Positions 44,104 through 52,979 are shown, numbered from the stretch's first letter. The stretch is 64,000 nucleotides of DNA from JBGSKV01 sp041740975 (GCA_041740975.1 JBGSKV010000083.1:1-64000); one strand, 5' to 3'. Notes: generated by a model from the letters alone, not told the origin. Numbers and translations: made by a program.

Positions 44104-45116
44104 ACTTCCAGCGAATTTTTATCGAAAAGGACATCGCCCAAAACGAGCGCACGAAAGCCATCGTCAGTCGCCTTGGCGATCGGCCGATCACTTATATCGA
44201 TAAAGTTGAAGATGTGTTTGGGCGCGTTCACAAACCTTATTTGCAAAAGCGCGATAATTTAAATTTATTTATCGGTGAAAAAAAAGGCCAGCTGGTCAAA
44301 CCTGCTCCCGACGCCTATGGCTTGGGCGGATCTCCGCACTATTATTTTATTCACGCGTACAACTGCATTTACGAATGTCAGTATTGTTATCTGCAAGGGT
44401 ATTTTCAGTCGCCTGATATTGTTTTGTTTATCAATCACGAAGAGATTTGCGAGGAGATTGAACGCCTTTGTCGAGTCGAGCATGCTGATCAAAAAGAAGT
44501 ATGGTTTCACGCCGGAGAATTCAGTGATTCACTGGCCTTGTCGGGTTTAACTCGCGAATGGTCGGTTTACTGGGAGGCGTTTTCGCGCCTGAAAAACGGC
44601 CGTCTGGAGCTGCGAACCAAGTCTAGCAATGTTCGACTCATCCAGGATTTGGAGCCACTTTCCAACGTCATTATCTCGTTTTCCTTATCACCTGAACTGG
44701 CTAGTCGAGCCTACGACAATAAGACTCCACCTTTAATGGCGCGGCTCAAAGCTATGAAAACTTTGGCGGAGAGGGGCCATCGACTGGGACTGCATCTCGA
44801 TCCGATTATTTTTACGGAGGACTACTCTGCGCAGTACTCAGAATTATTGGATCAGATTCTCGCCCACGTCAACGGAGATCAAATCACTTATATGTCTCTT
44901 GGCGTGGTGCGATTTACCAAAAAAGTCTACCAATGCATGAAGCGAAATTATCCTGACTCGGCGATTCATACCGGCGAATTTGCGAAGAGTTTCGACGAAA
45001 AAGTCCGCTACCCTAGACCTCTACGCCTTACTGTTCTTCAAGATATTCGCCAGTTGGCGACCGATAAAGGCCTTGATCCTGCCAAAATCTATTTTTGCAT
45101 GGAAGATTTGGACTAA
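44100..45116 (+). CDS. spore photoproduct lyase-like radical SAM protein
   Basis: 338 residues. The Fe-S motif is CIYECQYC (C89, C93, C96; CX3CX2C as in SplB). The later strands fit the family: WFHAGEFSDSLALSG, LELRTKSSNV, VIISFSLSPE and HLDPIIF. In Bacillus SplB a Cys donates a hydrogen in the sequence equivalent to FHAGEFSD; here that position appears to be Glu140 or its neighbour, not Cys, so the canonical thymine-dimer repair step is doubtful. A homologue in a non-sporulating Gram-negative implies another substrate or a variant repair route. Coupled to the upstream nucleosidase-like gene. Confidence 0.82.
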   Translation: MNFQRIFIEKDIAQNERTKAIVSRLGDRPITYIDKVEDVFGRVHKPYLQKRDNLNLFIGEKKGQLVKPAPDAYGLGGSPHYYFIHAYNCIYECQYCYLQGYFQSPDIVLFINHEEICEEIERLCRVEHADQKEVWFHAGEFSDSLALSGLTREWSVYWEAFSRLKNGRLELRTKSSNVRLIQDLEPLSNVIISFSLSPELASRAYDNKTPPLMARLKAMKTLAERGHRLGLHLDPIIFTEDYSAQYSELLDQILAHVNGDQITYMSLGVVRFTKKVYQCMKRNYPDSAIHTGEFAKSFDEKVRYPRPLRLTVLQDIRQLATDKGLDPAKIYFCMEDLD

Positions 45117-45231
45117 ACTGATACCACGCCATAATGGAACGGTTTCATAATGTTACCGGAAATCGACGTCCGCAGTACGCCGTTTTAGCATAACCCCCTA
45201 ACCTATATGAATATTTTGCCTAAGTCCAAAG

Positions 45232-45248
45232 TTGGCCCGAAGCTTGCT
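45232..45248 (+). promoter_or_regulatory. strong candidate sigma-54 (-24/-12) promoter
   Basis: TTGGCCCGAAGCTTGCT matches the consensus YTGGCACGRNNNTTGCW at 13 of 14 specified positions (only the A of CAC differs). GG at 45234-45235 and GC at 45246-45247 are 10 bases apart. It points at the Fis-type HTH gene starting at 45297, giving a leader of about 38 bases. It supports the start at 45297 rather than an upstream in-frame ATG at 45207, which would put the promoter inside the coding region. Confidence 0.7.
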
Positions 45249-45296
45249 CTACCTATGGGAAGAGTAAGCAACAAGTTGATGAGGAGGAATTTATTT

Positions 45297-45563
45297 ATGT
45301 TCGACGGAATGAATGCAGTTAAATTATCAGACATGGCGACGACTTCGAAAAACGAAATGGAAGTGACTTTCGTTCCGGGCGTACTTCTCAGCGAAGTCGA
45401 AAAATCAGTGATCTTGAAAACACTGGTCGCGCTGGAAGGTAACCGTACCCACACAGCTCGCGTCTTAGGGATTGGTCTGCGCACGTTGCAAAGAAAAATC
45501 AAACAATACCGTGACGAGAATCCAGATCTAGAATGCGAAATTCATTGCTTAGCAGCTAATTAG
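45297..45563 (+). CDS. small Fis-type DNA-binding protein
   Basis: 88 residues from the ATG at 45297 (GAGGAGG nine bases upstream). The C-terminal half is a Fis-type helix-turn-helix: LEGNRTHTARVLGIGLRTLQ with RKIKQY, the pattern at the C-terminus of NtrC-class activators. There is no AAA+ domain, so it is a stand-alone DNA-binding unit, perhaps an architectural or antagonistic regulator. It sits behind a near-consensus sigma-54 promoter, so its expression should follow sigma-54 activity. Confidence 0.75.
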   Translation: MFDGMNAVKLSDMATTSKNEMEVTFVPGVLLSEVEKSVILKTLVALEGNRTHTARVLGIGLRTLQRKIKQYRDENPDLECEIHCLAAN

Positions 45564-45569
45564 TCGGAG

Positions 45570-45594
45570 GCGCGAAAGCGCCCCCGGCGTTTTC
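45570..45594 (+). terminator. possible rho-independent terminator
   Basis: GGCGC (45570-45574), loop GAAA, GCGCC (45579-45583), with TTTT at 45591-45594. The stem is short and the T run is offset by seven bases. Confidence 0.45.
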
Positions 45595-45607
45595 AGAAAC
45601 GTGGTAT

Positions 45608-45639
45608 TCGTCATTCAGAGCCGAAGGCGATGAATCTCG
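45608..45639. repeat. degenerate interspersed palindromic repeat
   Basis: CGTCATTCAGAGCCGAAGGC followed by GATGAATCTCG resembles the 28-bp unit at 26097 (CGTCATCCAGAGCGAAGCGA). A single decayed copy between convergent genes. Confidence 0.6.
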
Positions 45640-45641
45640 TT

Positions 45642-45974
45642 TTAACTTTCAGGGTAGATTTCAAAAAGCTGCTTTTGCAGGACTTTGTAGACTTCCAAAA
45701 GCGGAGTCATGACCGTTATTCGTCGTGGCAGTGACCGCTGCGAAGATTGATCAATAGTCAGCTTTAACGTCGTAAAAATGTTCTTGGGTATGTCGCTAGC
45801 ATTTTCACTGAGGAGTGAAACATGACTTTGCGAAGATAAAGACGTCAGAAAATTTGAAATTTCATCTTGAGTGACGCTGGCGGTAAGAGGCAAAGACTTA
45901 TCACTTGCAAAGTTTTCGACCTCGCCACACCACAAATCAATTTGAATATTTTTGTAGAGCCGGACACCAAGCAT
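45642..45974 (-). CDS. small protein downstream of sucD, possibly a macro-domain remnant
   Basis: 110 residues from the ATG at 45974, two bases after the sucD stop. The start (MLGVRLYKNIQIDLWCGEVE) and end (RRITVMTPLLEVYKVLQKQL) recall the first and last strands of macro (ADP-ribose-binding) domains, but the glycine-rich ligand loops are not visible and the protein is short. It could be a degenerate macro domain or an unrelated small fold. Position implies co-transcription with sucCD. Confidence 0.6.
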   Translation of the reverse strand: MLGVRLYKNIQIDLWCGEVENFASDKSLPLTASVTQDEISNFLTSLSSQSHVSLLSENASDIPKNIFTTLKLTIDQSSQRSLPRRITVMTPLLEVYKVLQKQLFEIYPES

Positions 45975-45975
45975 T

Positions 45976-46842
45976 TTAGAATCTTGACGCGATAGCCTTA
46001 CCGATATCGGCAGGCGTCTCAGCAATCGTAACCCCAGCTTCTTTCAACGCAGCAATTTTTTCGGCTGCGGTTCCTTGACCACCACTGATAATCGCACCAG
46101 CATGACCCATACGCTTACCGGCAGGAGCCGTTTGCCCTGCGATAAACGCGGCGACGGGTTTACGGCAGTTTTCTTTGATAAATTTTGCAGCTTTGATTTC
46201 AGCATCACCACCAATCTCACCAATCATCACCATACCTTTAGTCTCAGGATCTTGCTCAAACATCGCCAGAACATCGATAAAGTCAGTTCCAATCAATGGG
46301 TCACCACCGATGCCGACACAGGTCGACTGACCAAGGCCAATCGAAGTCGTTTGGTGGACAGCTTCGTAAGTCAGTGTTCCGGATTTGGAAACGATGCCGA
46401 TGTGGCCTTTTTTGTGAATATATCCTGGCATAATTCCAATCTTACATTCGCCAGGAGTGATCACACCCGGACAGTTAGGTCCGATCAAGCGAGATTTTGA
46501 ATATTTGAGTCTTGTGCGAACGGGGATCATATCAATCACCGGAATACCTTCGGTAATACAAACAATGAGTTCTATTCCCGCATCTATGGCTTCCAAGATA
46601 GCGTCAGCAGCAAATGGCGGTGGTACGAAAATCATCGAAGCATTCGCGCCCGTTTGTTTGCGGGCCTCGGCAACCGTATCAAATACCGGCAAATTTATGT
46701 GGGTTTGACCGCCTTTGCCGGGAGTCACGCCGCCGACAAAGCGCGGTGCGTACTCTTGGCTAAGTCTTGTGTGAAACTCACCAGATTTGCCAGTGATGCC
46801 TTGCGTGATAACTTTTGTGTTTTTATTGATGAGAATCGACAC
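45976..46842 (-). CDS. sucD: succinyl-CoA synthetase alpha subunit
   Basis: 288 residues from a GTG at 46842, chosen because AAGGAGCT lies eight bases upstream and the N-terminus then matches the family (SILINKNTKVITQGITGK). GNCPGVITPGE-like IGPNCPGVITP, GIVSKSGTLTYEAV and the active-site His in GHAGAIISGG (phosphohistidine) are present. It works with SucC to convert succinyl-CoA to succinate with ATP or GTP formation in the TCA cycle. It is 19 bases after sucC. Confidence 0.96.
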   Translation of the reverse strand: MSILINKNTKVITQGITGKSGEFHTRLSQEYAPRFVGGVTPGKGGQTHINLPVFDTVAEARKQTGANASMIFVPPPFAADAILEAIDAGIELIVCITEGIPVIDMIPVRTRLKYSKSRLIGPNCPGVITPGECKIGIMPGYIHKKGHIGIVSKSGTLTYEAVHQTTSIGLGQSTCVGIGGDPLIGTDFIDVLAMFEQDPETKGMVMIGEIGGDAEIKAAKFIKENCRKPVAAFIAGQTAPAGKRMGHAGAIISGGQGTAAEKIAALKEAGVTIAETPADIGKAIASRF

Positions 46843-46861
46843 GTTGGTCAGCTCCTTATGA

Positions 46862-48028
46862 TTATGCTTTAGCAGCAGCGACGACTTTGCGTGCGCCGTC
46901 TGCCATATCAGATGCAGAGACAAGTTTTAGCCCTGATTTTTCGATGAGAGCTTTGCCTTCGTTTACGTTTGTTCCTTCGAGTCTTACGACCACCGGAACT
47001 TTGATGCCAAGTTGTTTACTGGCGCCAATAATTCCGGCTGCAATGACATCACACTGCATGATGCCGCCAAAAATATTCACGAAAATAGCTTTCACCTGTT
47101 TGTCTGACAATAAAATACGAAAAGCATTGGTAACGGCTTCTTCGTTTGCCCCACCGCCAACATCCAAAAAGTTTGCGGGCGATCCGCCGAAGTTTTTGAT
47201 GATGTCCATAGTCGCCATCGCCAGGCCGGCGCCGTTCACCATACAGCCGATGTTGCCATCGAGGCCAATATAGCTCAGACCAAACTTTGAAGCTTCGACT
47301 TCGCGAGGGTCTTCCTCTGTAAAATCACGCATCGCATCGATGTCTTTGTGACGGTAAAGAGAGTTGTCGTCAAAATTCATTTTGCCGTCGAGAGCCACAA
47401 TTTTTTTGTCTTTAGTGATGACGAGCGGGTTGATTTCGAGTAGCGAAAAATCGCATTTCACGAACATCGTATAAAGATTCTTGAGTAGTTCCGTGAATTG
47501 CTTAACAAGTTCCGGATCGGTCATGCCGAGTCCGAACGTCAGTTTGCGTACATAAAAAGGGCTTAAGCCCGAAGTAGGATCGATATTGACGCGAATGATT
47601 TTTTCGGGGCGATTATGAGCGACTTCTTCGATGTCCATGCCGCCTTCAGTGGATGCCATGATGGCAATATTGGCTTTGTCACGATCAATCAAAAACGCCA
47701 AATAAAGTTCTTTGTCTATATCGCTACCGGATTCGACGTATACTTTGCTGACGAGCTTACCTTCGGGTCCGGTCTGAGGTGTGACAAGGGTCATACCAAT
47801 CATTTTCTCAGCGACTTCACGGCACTCTGTAAGGGTCTTTACGACTTTCACGCCACCACCCTTACCGCGACCACCGGCGTGAATCTGGGCTTTGACCACA
47901 GCAACCTTCGATCCGAGGCGCCGCATGGCAAACTCAGCTTCTACAGGGCTGCTTGCAAGGTATCCTTTAGGGACAGGCACATTGAATTTTCTAAAAATTT
48001 CCTTGGCCTGGTATTCATGAATATTCAT
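46862..48028 (-). CDS. sucC: succinyl-CoA synthetase beta subunit
   Basis: 388 residues from the ATG at 48028 (CGGAG upstream; the frame extends 75 bases further without support). It begins MNIHEYQAKEIFRKF, has the ATP-grasp segment VVKAQIHAGGRGKGGGVK, EINPLVITKDKKIVALDGK and IFVNIFGGIMQCDVIA. Partner of SucD. About 250 bases upstream separate it from the tRNA-Ile; a promoter is expected there but none stands out. Confidence 0.96.
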   Translation of the reverse strand: MNIHEYQAKEIFRKFNVPVPKGYLASSPVEAEFAMRRLGSKVAVVKAQIHAGGRGKGGGVKVVKTLTECREVAEKMIGMTLVTPQTGPEGKLVSKVYVESGSDIDKELYLAFLIDRDKANIAIMASTEGGMDIEEVAHNRPEKIIRVNIDPTSGLSPFYVRKLTFGLGMTDPELVKQFTELLKNLYTMFVKCDFSLLEINPLVITKDKKIVALDGKMNFDDNSLYRHKDIDAMRDFTEEDPREVEASKFGLSYIGLDGNIGCMVNGAGLAMATMDIIKNFGGSPANFLDVGGGANEEAVTNAFRILLSDKQVKAIFVNIFGGIMQCDVIAAGIIGASKQLGIKVPVVVRLEGTNVNEGKALIEKSGLKLVSASDMADGARKVVAAAKA

Positions 48029-48276
48029 GGGCACTCCGCGAATCAATTCATCCGTTATCATCATTCCATACTTGGGCTGAGATGATACCTGCGGTGTAGG
48101 CATAAGTAAATGTGAGGGTTCGCGCCGGCCATCAATTCCTACGGCTTGAGTTGATAAAAATTCTTTGTGAGTAACATATACTCAGCAACCTTCTATGAGG
48201 CCGAAATAGTTTAAACTTCTTTAGGACTTGACCCATATCAGTCAGCATCTTATAACCTCCGTCTGTCAAAATACTT

Positions 48277-48353
48277 GGGTGTGTAGCTCAGGTGGTTAGA
48301 GCGCTACCCTGATAAGGTAGAGGTCGGAGGTTCGAGTCCTCCCACACCCACCA
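48277..48353 (+). tRNA. tRNA-Ile(GAT)
   Basis: 77 nt with encoded CCA. The acceptor GGGTGTG/CACACCC, D arm GCTC/GAGC, anticodon arm CTACC-CTGATAA-GGTAG (anticodon GAT) and T arm GGAGG-TTCGAGT-CCTCC all pair perfectly. It stands alone, not in an rRNA operon, and reads AUC and AUU. It provides a clean contrast to the broken tRNA-Arg at 2333. Confidence 0.97.
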
Positions 48354-48446
48354 CCTTTTTTCAAATCAAATTGATTTGAAATTCCTACCGAAATTTTTTC
48401 TAAGTCAAAGTGCAGATCGTCTGATGCTCGCTAGCATTTCAATAAA

Positions 48447-49844
48447 TTATTTCTCTAACTTTATACCTGGCTTTAGTAAGGGCAAAGTATATTGCGTTTC
48501 GTCAAGAGATGTCCTCACTACGATGCCTTCCACCTGTTCGTCTTTTGAAAAGATGACGAACAAAGGAGCGACGGTTTCTGCGAATGGTTCAATCGGTTTA
48601 TCGCACGCTGGACAGATCAGCTTAATTCCGGTCGCGGGGCTGACCAGTTGAAGGTGAAGGCGCTGTTCTTTATCCGAAGTATTATTGATCCGTACTTGAA
48701 ACATATTGGAAAGTTGTCCGTCGGCGGCTTGAGTGTATGTTTGGCTTTTACCCCGTAAAAAAGTTAATGCAAGTGTCGGCCGACTCTGAATTTTCAGTGT
48801 ACCCACGGCAGCTAATGCAAAAATTAGACTGCAATATATGTATATGCGTGGACGCCGCCAAACGGGTACTGCCTTACCTTCCAGTTCGTCTACGGAAGCA
48901 ATGCGTATGAGTTGCGGTTTTCTTTTTAAATTTATCATGATCGAGTCACACGCATCCATGCATCGCTCGCACTGTATACACTCCAACTGCAGTCCGTTGC
49001 GAATATCGATGCCCGTCGGACAAACCCTTACGCAAAGACCACAGTCAATGCAATCGCCGTGACCGTCACTTCGCCCTCGAGGTTCGCCGCGTTCGCGATC
49101 ATAAGTCACGGAGGGTGAGGAGTTGTCTAGCATGGCAGCTTGAAATCTTGCATACGGGCATAGAAATGCACAAAACTGCTCACGAAAATATCCTAGATCG
49201 AAGTAAAGTAATGCGGACACACCCATGACGAAGCAAAAAGCTGTGAAATGCAGTTGGGGAGGCGAAAAAACCCAATGCGCGATTAAGCGAGGATCGATAA
49301 AAAATCCCAAGAACCCATGGGCCACGACCAGTGAGACGACGATAAAGGAAAAATGTTTGCCAAACTTTCGCAAGAAAAGACCTTTGGTCATTGGTCCCTT
49401 ATCTTGCTTCGCGCGTTTCAGGGCTGGGCCCTCCCAAAGTTCTTCAAGCGGACGAATGACCCAGTCCACGAAAACGGTTTGTGGACAAGCGTATCCACAC
49501 CAGATTCGGCCACGCAGTGTCGTTACCAAAAACAGAGTCACAGCCAAAATCGCCAGTATGAAAAAAATATATGTGTATTCGGTCATTTTGAGCGCCAGCC
49601 CAAAAATGTGAGCTTGTTGCCCTAAGACATCAATGCGAAGGAGGGGGCGACCGTTAAAATTTATCCAAGGTACAACGATGTAGAATGCGATTAATACCAC
49701 GGCGATCCACATCCGCCGTGTAGCATGGGGACCTGGACGTCGATCAGGATATAGCCAACGTCTCCCGCCTGATTCGTCAATTGTAGAGGGGGCGCTGACT
49801 TGTTTTTCCTTTAGAAAGTCTAGCGAACCATCGTGTGAATCCAT
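48447..49844 (-). CDS. ccoG: cbb3 oxidase accessory protein CcoG
   Basis: 465 residues. Five or so membrane helices, WCGYACPQTVFVDW, CAFLCPYARFQ, and two ferredoxin-type 4Fe-4S motifs (CIDCGLCVRVCPTG and CIQCERCMDACD). The C-terminal 120 residues form an Ig-like periplasmic domain. It is an inner-membrane Fe-S protein that acts in copper handling for cbb3 assembly. The last gene of the oxidase operon, 14 bases after ccoP. Confidence 0.93.
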   Translation of the reverse strand: MDSHDGSLDFLKEKQVSAPSTIDESGGRRWLYPDRRPGPHATRRMWIAVVLIAFYIVVPWINFNGRPLLRIDVLGQQAHIFGLALKMTEYTYIFFILAILAVTLFLVTTLRGRIWCGYACPQTVFVDWVIRPLEELWEGPALKRAKQDKGPMTKGLFLRKFGKHFSFIVVSLVVAHGFLGFFIDPRLIAHWVFSPPQLHFTAFCFVMGVSALLYFDLGYFREQFCAFLCPYARFQAAMLDNSSPSVTYDRERGEPRGRSDGHGDCIDCGLCVRVCPTGIDIRNGLQLECIQCERCMDACDSIMINLKRKPQLIRIASVDELEGKAVPVWRRPRIYIYCSLIFALAAVGTLKIQSRPTLALTFLRGKSQTYTQAADGQLSNMFQVRINNTSDKEQRLHLQLVSPATGIKLICPACDKPIEPFAETVAPLFVIFSKDEQVEGIVVRTSLDETQYTLPLLKPGIKLEK

Positions 49845-49858
49845 GTTTGACCAGTCCC

Positions 49859-50428
49859 TTACTCTGCCACCGTACCTTGCGGCTCTTTCGGATTGGTTGG
49901 TGTGGTGCCTTGCAAACTTAAGACATACGCGGCTACTTCTTCAATTTTTTGCTTACCCAAAATTGGCATCCACGCAATCATACCTTTTTCGATAACGCCG
50001 TCCGATATGACTTTCATGACATCTTCGGGCTTACCACCATGCAGCCAATACTTATCGGTGAAGTTGGGGCCGATCGAACCACCGCCGTCCGGCCCATGGC
50101 AAGGCGCGCAGTTGACATCATAAATCGGCTTGCCCGCTTCGATGTATGCGGCTGTTTTCATCTTGTCCGCGAGGGAAGGTCCGGAATTTCCCGACTCGTC
50201 TGGCGCCGACTCAGCCTGCAGTTTCTGTGCGGCCTCTTCCGTAAGAGTTTTGTCATACGCAGCAATTAAAGTTTCTCCTCCAAAGCCATGTATGTAAACT
50301 GCATAAACGACTCCTATTATTGTCGAAATATAAAATAGAAGCACCCACCATCGTGGCATTTTGTTATCAAACTCTTGAATGCCATCAGCTTCTCCCGGTC
50401 TTAGCTGATCTTTTTGATGTTCGGTCAT
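49859..50428 (-). CDS. ccoP: cbb3 oxidase subunit III (mono-haem CcoP)
   Basis: 189 residues from the ATG at 50428, which shares one base with the ccoQ stop (TGATG). N-terminal GIQEFDNKMPRWWVLLFYIS and a membrane helix are typical of CcoP. Only one c-type haem motif is present (CAPCH); the usual CcoP has two and about 300 residues. The axial Met is probably in MIAWMPIL. It passes electrons from periplasmic cytochrome c to CcoO. Confidence 0.9.
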   Translation of the reverse strand: MTEHQKDQLRPGEADGIQEFDNKMPRWWVLLFYISTIIGVVYAVYIHGFGGETLIAAYDKTLTEEAAQKLQAESAPDESGNSGPSLADKMKTAAYIEAGKPIYDVNCAPCHGPDGGGSIGPNFTDKYWLHGGKPEDVMKVISDGVIEKGMIAWMPILGKQKIEEVAAYVLSLQGTTPTNPKEPQGTVAE

Positions 50429-50610
50429 CAATGGTCTCCTTTTTCGAGATCGAATACAAGTTTTGCATCTTGTTCATACTGCGCTTTATGTTTTGGAATA
50501 AATGTCCAAACATAGATAGCGATGAGCGTGCAAAATAGAACGACAACGCCGATAGACGGCAAAAGACCCAGGTTTGAGTGAGAAATGGTGTATTCCAGGA
50601 TCGATTTCAT
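50428..50610 (-). CDS. ccoQ: CcoQ-like small membrane subunit
   Basis: 60 residues with one membrane helix (LLPSIGVVVLFCTLIAIYVW) and a polar, charged tail (PKHKAQYEQDAK). Size, topology and position between ccoNO and ccoP match CcoQ, which stabilises the cbb3 complex. It overlaps ccoP by one base. Confidence 0.82.
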   Translation of the reverse strand: MKSILEYTISHSNLGLLPSIGVVVLFCTLIAIYVWTFIPKHKAQYEQDAKLVFDLEKGDH

Positions 50611-50630
50611 AATTCTTAAATCTCCCGCAG

Positions 50631-52763
50631 TTAGTTGTTCTTAAGCTCGTCAGCCGAAGCATTCTTAAGGTCTGTTCCCAAGCGCTGCATATAGGCGATC
50701 AGCGCGATAATTTCGCTTTCTGCATTCACGCTGATGCCATCATTAGTGAGATTGGTGACGATAAGATTAGCCTGATTCATGTAGTCAATTTCGGCATTGC
50801 TGATATGGCTCGCTTCATAGGGGACGCCGAGACGTTTCATCGCTTTTAATTTTACACTCATTTGCGTCAGATCTACTTGATTGGTCACGAGCCAAGCGTA
50901 GGCCGGCATGATTGATCCTGGTGAAGTGGAACGCGGGTCTATCATATGCTTGTAGTGCCAAAGATCGGGATACTTGCCGCCCAGTCGGTGAAGATCGGGT
51001 CCCGTACGTTTAGATCCGAACTGAAAGGGATGATCGTATACAAACTCACCGGCGTAAGATCGTGATCCATAGCGCTGAGCTTCGGTCGCGTGGGTTCTTA
51101 CCATTTGCGAATGGCAGTTGTAGCAACCTTCTCGAACGTAAATATCACGTCCCTGAAGTTCCAGTGCAGTGTAAGGTTTGACAGCGGTGATGGTAGGAAC
51201 ATTACTTTCAATAGCAAAAGTAGGAATAAGTTCGACGATGCCGCCGATGATGATTGCGATAAAAATCAGGACGCTGAAAAGAAATCCTTTATTCTCAAGC
51301 CTTTCATGCAAAGTGACCGCAGTGTGAATTCGTTCCGGTACAAACTGGACGGTTTCATCAACAGTAACGGCTCCAGGGGCCAAGATCGTCCGTACGACGT
51401 TATAAAAACAAATTAAGATACCAACGAAATAAAGTGAACCGCCAAGAAGGCGCACCCAGTAAAGCCATTTTATGGCGAGGACTGTTTCAAGAAAGTTCGG
51501 ATATTTGAGAAGTCCTTCGGGGGTTTTGGCCCACCACATATTAAATTGTGTGATGCCGGCAGCGTACATGGAGGTAATGTAAAGCACGATGCCAATCGTC
51601 ACTAACCAGAAGTGTGTATTGGCTAACTTAGGGTTGTAAAGTGGCCGACCCCACAGCTTCGGAACTAAATAGTAGGTCATGCCGAAGACAACGCCGCCCA
51701 CCCAGCCTAAAGCCCCGCTATGAACATGTCCAATCGTCCAGTCCGTGTAATGGGAAACCAAATTGACAGCTTTGATGGCCATCATGGGACCTTCGAACGT
51801 GGACATGCCGTAGAAGGTCAAGGCAACAACAAAGAATTTAACGATAGGATCGTGTCGAACCTTGCTCCACACCGGACGGATGGTTAATAACCCGTTGAGC
51901 ATGCCACCCCAGCTCGGGGCGATGAGCATTAAACTAAATACCATGCCGAGGGTTTGCGCCCATTCAGGCAAAGCCGTGTAAAGAAGATGATGAGGACCAG
52001 TCCAAATATAAATAAATACGAGCGACCAAAAGTGAATGATTGAAAGTCGATAAGAATAGACTGGCTGATTGACGGCTTTCGGGATGAAGTAATACATAAG
52101 TCCCAAAAAGGGTGTCGTCAGAAAAAAACCGACAGCGTTGTGTCCGTACCACCACTGCACCAAGGCATCTTGCATACCTGCGTAGACGCTGTAACTTTTG
52201 GTAAATGAAATCGGCAAGGCAAGCGCGTTGACAATGTGAAGAACTGCGATCGTAATAATGGTTGCTAAGTAAAACCAAATCGCCACGTACAAATGGTGAA
52301 CGCGGCGGATAGCAATGGTGGCAAAAACATTGATTGCCATGATGACCCATACCACTGTGATCGCCAAATCAATGGGCCATTCTAACTCCGCATACTCTTT
52401 CCCCTGCGTGATACCCAAAGGAAGAGTGATAGCTGCGGCGAGAATGATGAGTTGCCAACCCCAGAAATGAATCCAGCTCAGCTTGTCGGACCACATTCGA
52501 GTCTTCAATAATCTTTGCAGCGAGTAATATACCGCCGTAAAGATGGCGTTGCCTCCGAAGGCAAAAATGACGGCGTTAGTGTGCAAGGGGCGCAGCCTAC
52601 CAAAAGATAGGAAGCTCCAATGAGTATTGGCGGGCCACCAAGCTAACTGCAACGCGACGATGACTCCGACAAGCATACCAATGATGCCAAAGACTAAAGT
52701 CGCTATAAGAAACCAGCGAGTGATCTTATCATCGTAAGTAATTTTGACGGCGTCGTGCGCCAT
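50631..52763 (-). CDS. ccoNO: cbb3 oxidase subunits I and II, fused CcoN-CcoO
   Basis: 710 residues. The first 470 or so are CcoN: twelve-helix haem-copper oxidase with GHNAVGFFLTTPFLGLMYYF, WTGPHHLLYTALPEWAQTLG (Cu-B His pair) and HVHSGALGWVGG (haem His ligands). The C-terminal 200 are CcoO: ELQGRDIYVREGCYNCHSQM (one haem c), RTGPDLHRLGGKYPD and SIMPAYAWL (axial Met). In most Proteobacteria these are two genes; a fused form is known in some lineages. It reduces O2 at high affinity. GGAGAAT precedes the ATG. Confidence 0.94.
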   Translation of the reverse strand: MAHDAVKITYDDKITRWFLIATLVFGIIGMLVGVIVALQLAWWPANTHWSFLSFGRLRPLHTNAVIFAFGGNAIFTAVYYSLQRLLKTRMWSDKLSWIHFWGWQLIILAAAITLPLGITQGKEYAELEWPIDLAITVVWVIMAINVFATIAIRRVHHLYVAIWFYLATIITIAVLHIVNALALPISFTKSYSVYAGMQDALVQWWYGHNAVGFFLTTPFLGLMYYFIPKAVNQPVYSYRLSIIHFWSLVFIYIWTGPHHLLYTALPEWAQTLGMVFSLMLIAPSWGGMLNGLLTIRPVWSKVRHDPIVKFFVVALTFYGMSTFEGPMMAIKAVNLVSHYTDWTIGHVHSGALGWVGGVVFGMTYYLVPKLWGRPLYNPKLANTHFWLVTIGIVLYITSMYAAGITQFNMWWAKTPEGLLKYPNFLETVLAIKWLYWVRLLGGSLYFVGILICFYNVVRTILAPGAVTVDETVQFVPERIHTAVTLHERLENKGFLFSVLIFIAIIIGGIVELIPTFAIESNVPTITAVKPYTALELQGRDIYVREGCYNCHSQMVRTHATEAQRYGSRSYAGEFVYDHPFQFGSKRTGPDLHRLGGKYPDLWHYKHMIDPRSTSPGSIMPAYAWLVTNQVDLTQMSVKLKAMKRLGVPYEASHISNAEIDYMNQANLIVTNLTNDGISVNAESEIIALIAYMQRLGTDLKNASADELKNN

Positions 52764-52823
52764 AAATGATTCTCCTAATTTTTTTATTTTTAAGACTGCA
52801 AGATTGGTTCCAAGAGCGGCAGA

Positions 52824-52979
52824 TTATTCTTTTGCTTTCTCCATGTCATCGAAGATAAGTCTTTGTGCCGGTGATTCGACGTCATCAAACTGACCGCTTC
52901 GAATCGCCCACAGGCAAGCCCAAAGACCGGCTCCAGCTAGTGTTAGGCTTAATGGGATCAAGAAAAACAAAACTTCCAT
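52824..52979 (-). CDS. ccoS: cbb3 oxidase maturation protein CcoS
   Basis: A 51-residue gene found by reading the gap between ccoNO and the TauE-like gene. It starts MEVLFFLIPLSL, has one membrane helix, then the CcoS signature AIRSGQFDDVESPAQRLIFD. CcoS is needed for cofactor insertion into the cbb3 complex. The gap before ccoNO is 60 bases. The upstream 100 bases probably hold the promoter: TTGACA on the minus strand at 53024-53019, overlapped by the palindrome AATAGACTATT (53023-53033). Confidence 0.9.
   Translation of the reverse strand: MEVLFFLIPLSLTLAGAGLWACLWAIRSGQFDDVESPAQRLIFDDMEKAKE

Noticed and set aside
45207..45296. Upstream extension of the Fis-type gene to an earlier ATG.
   Set aside because: A near-consensus sigma-54 promoter lies inside this extension and a much better ribosome binding site precedes 45297.
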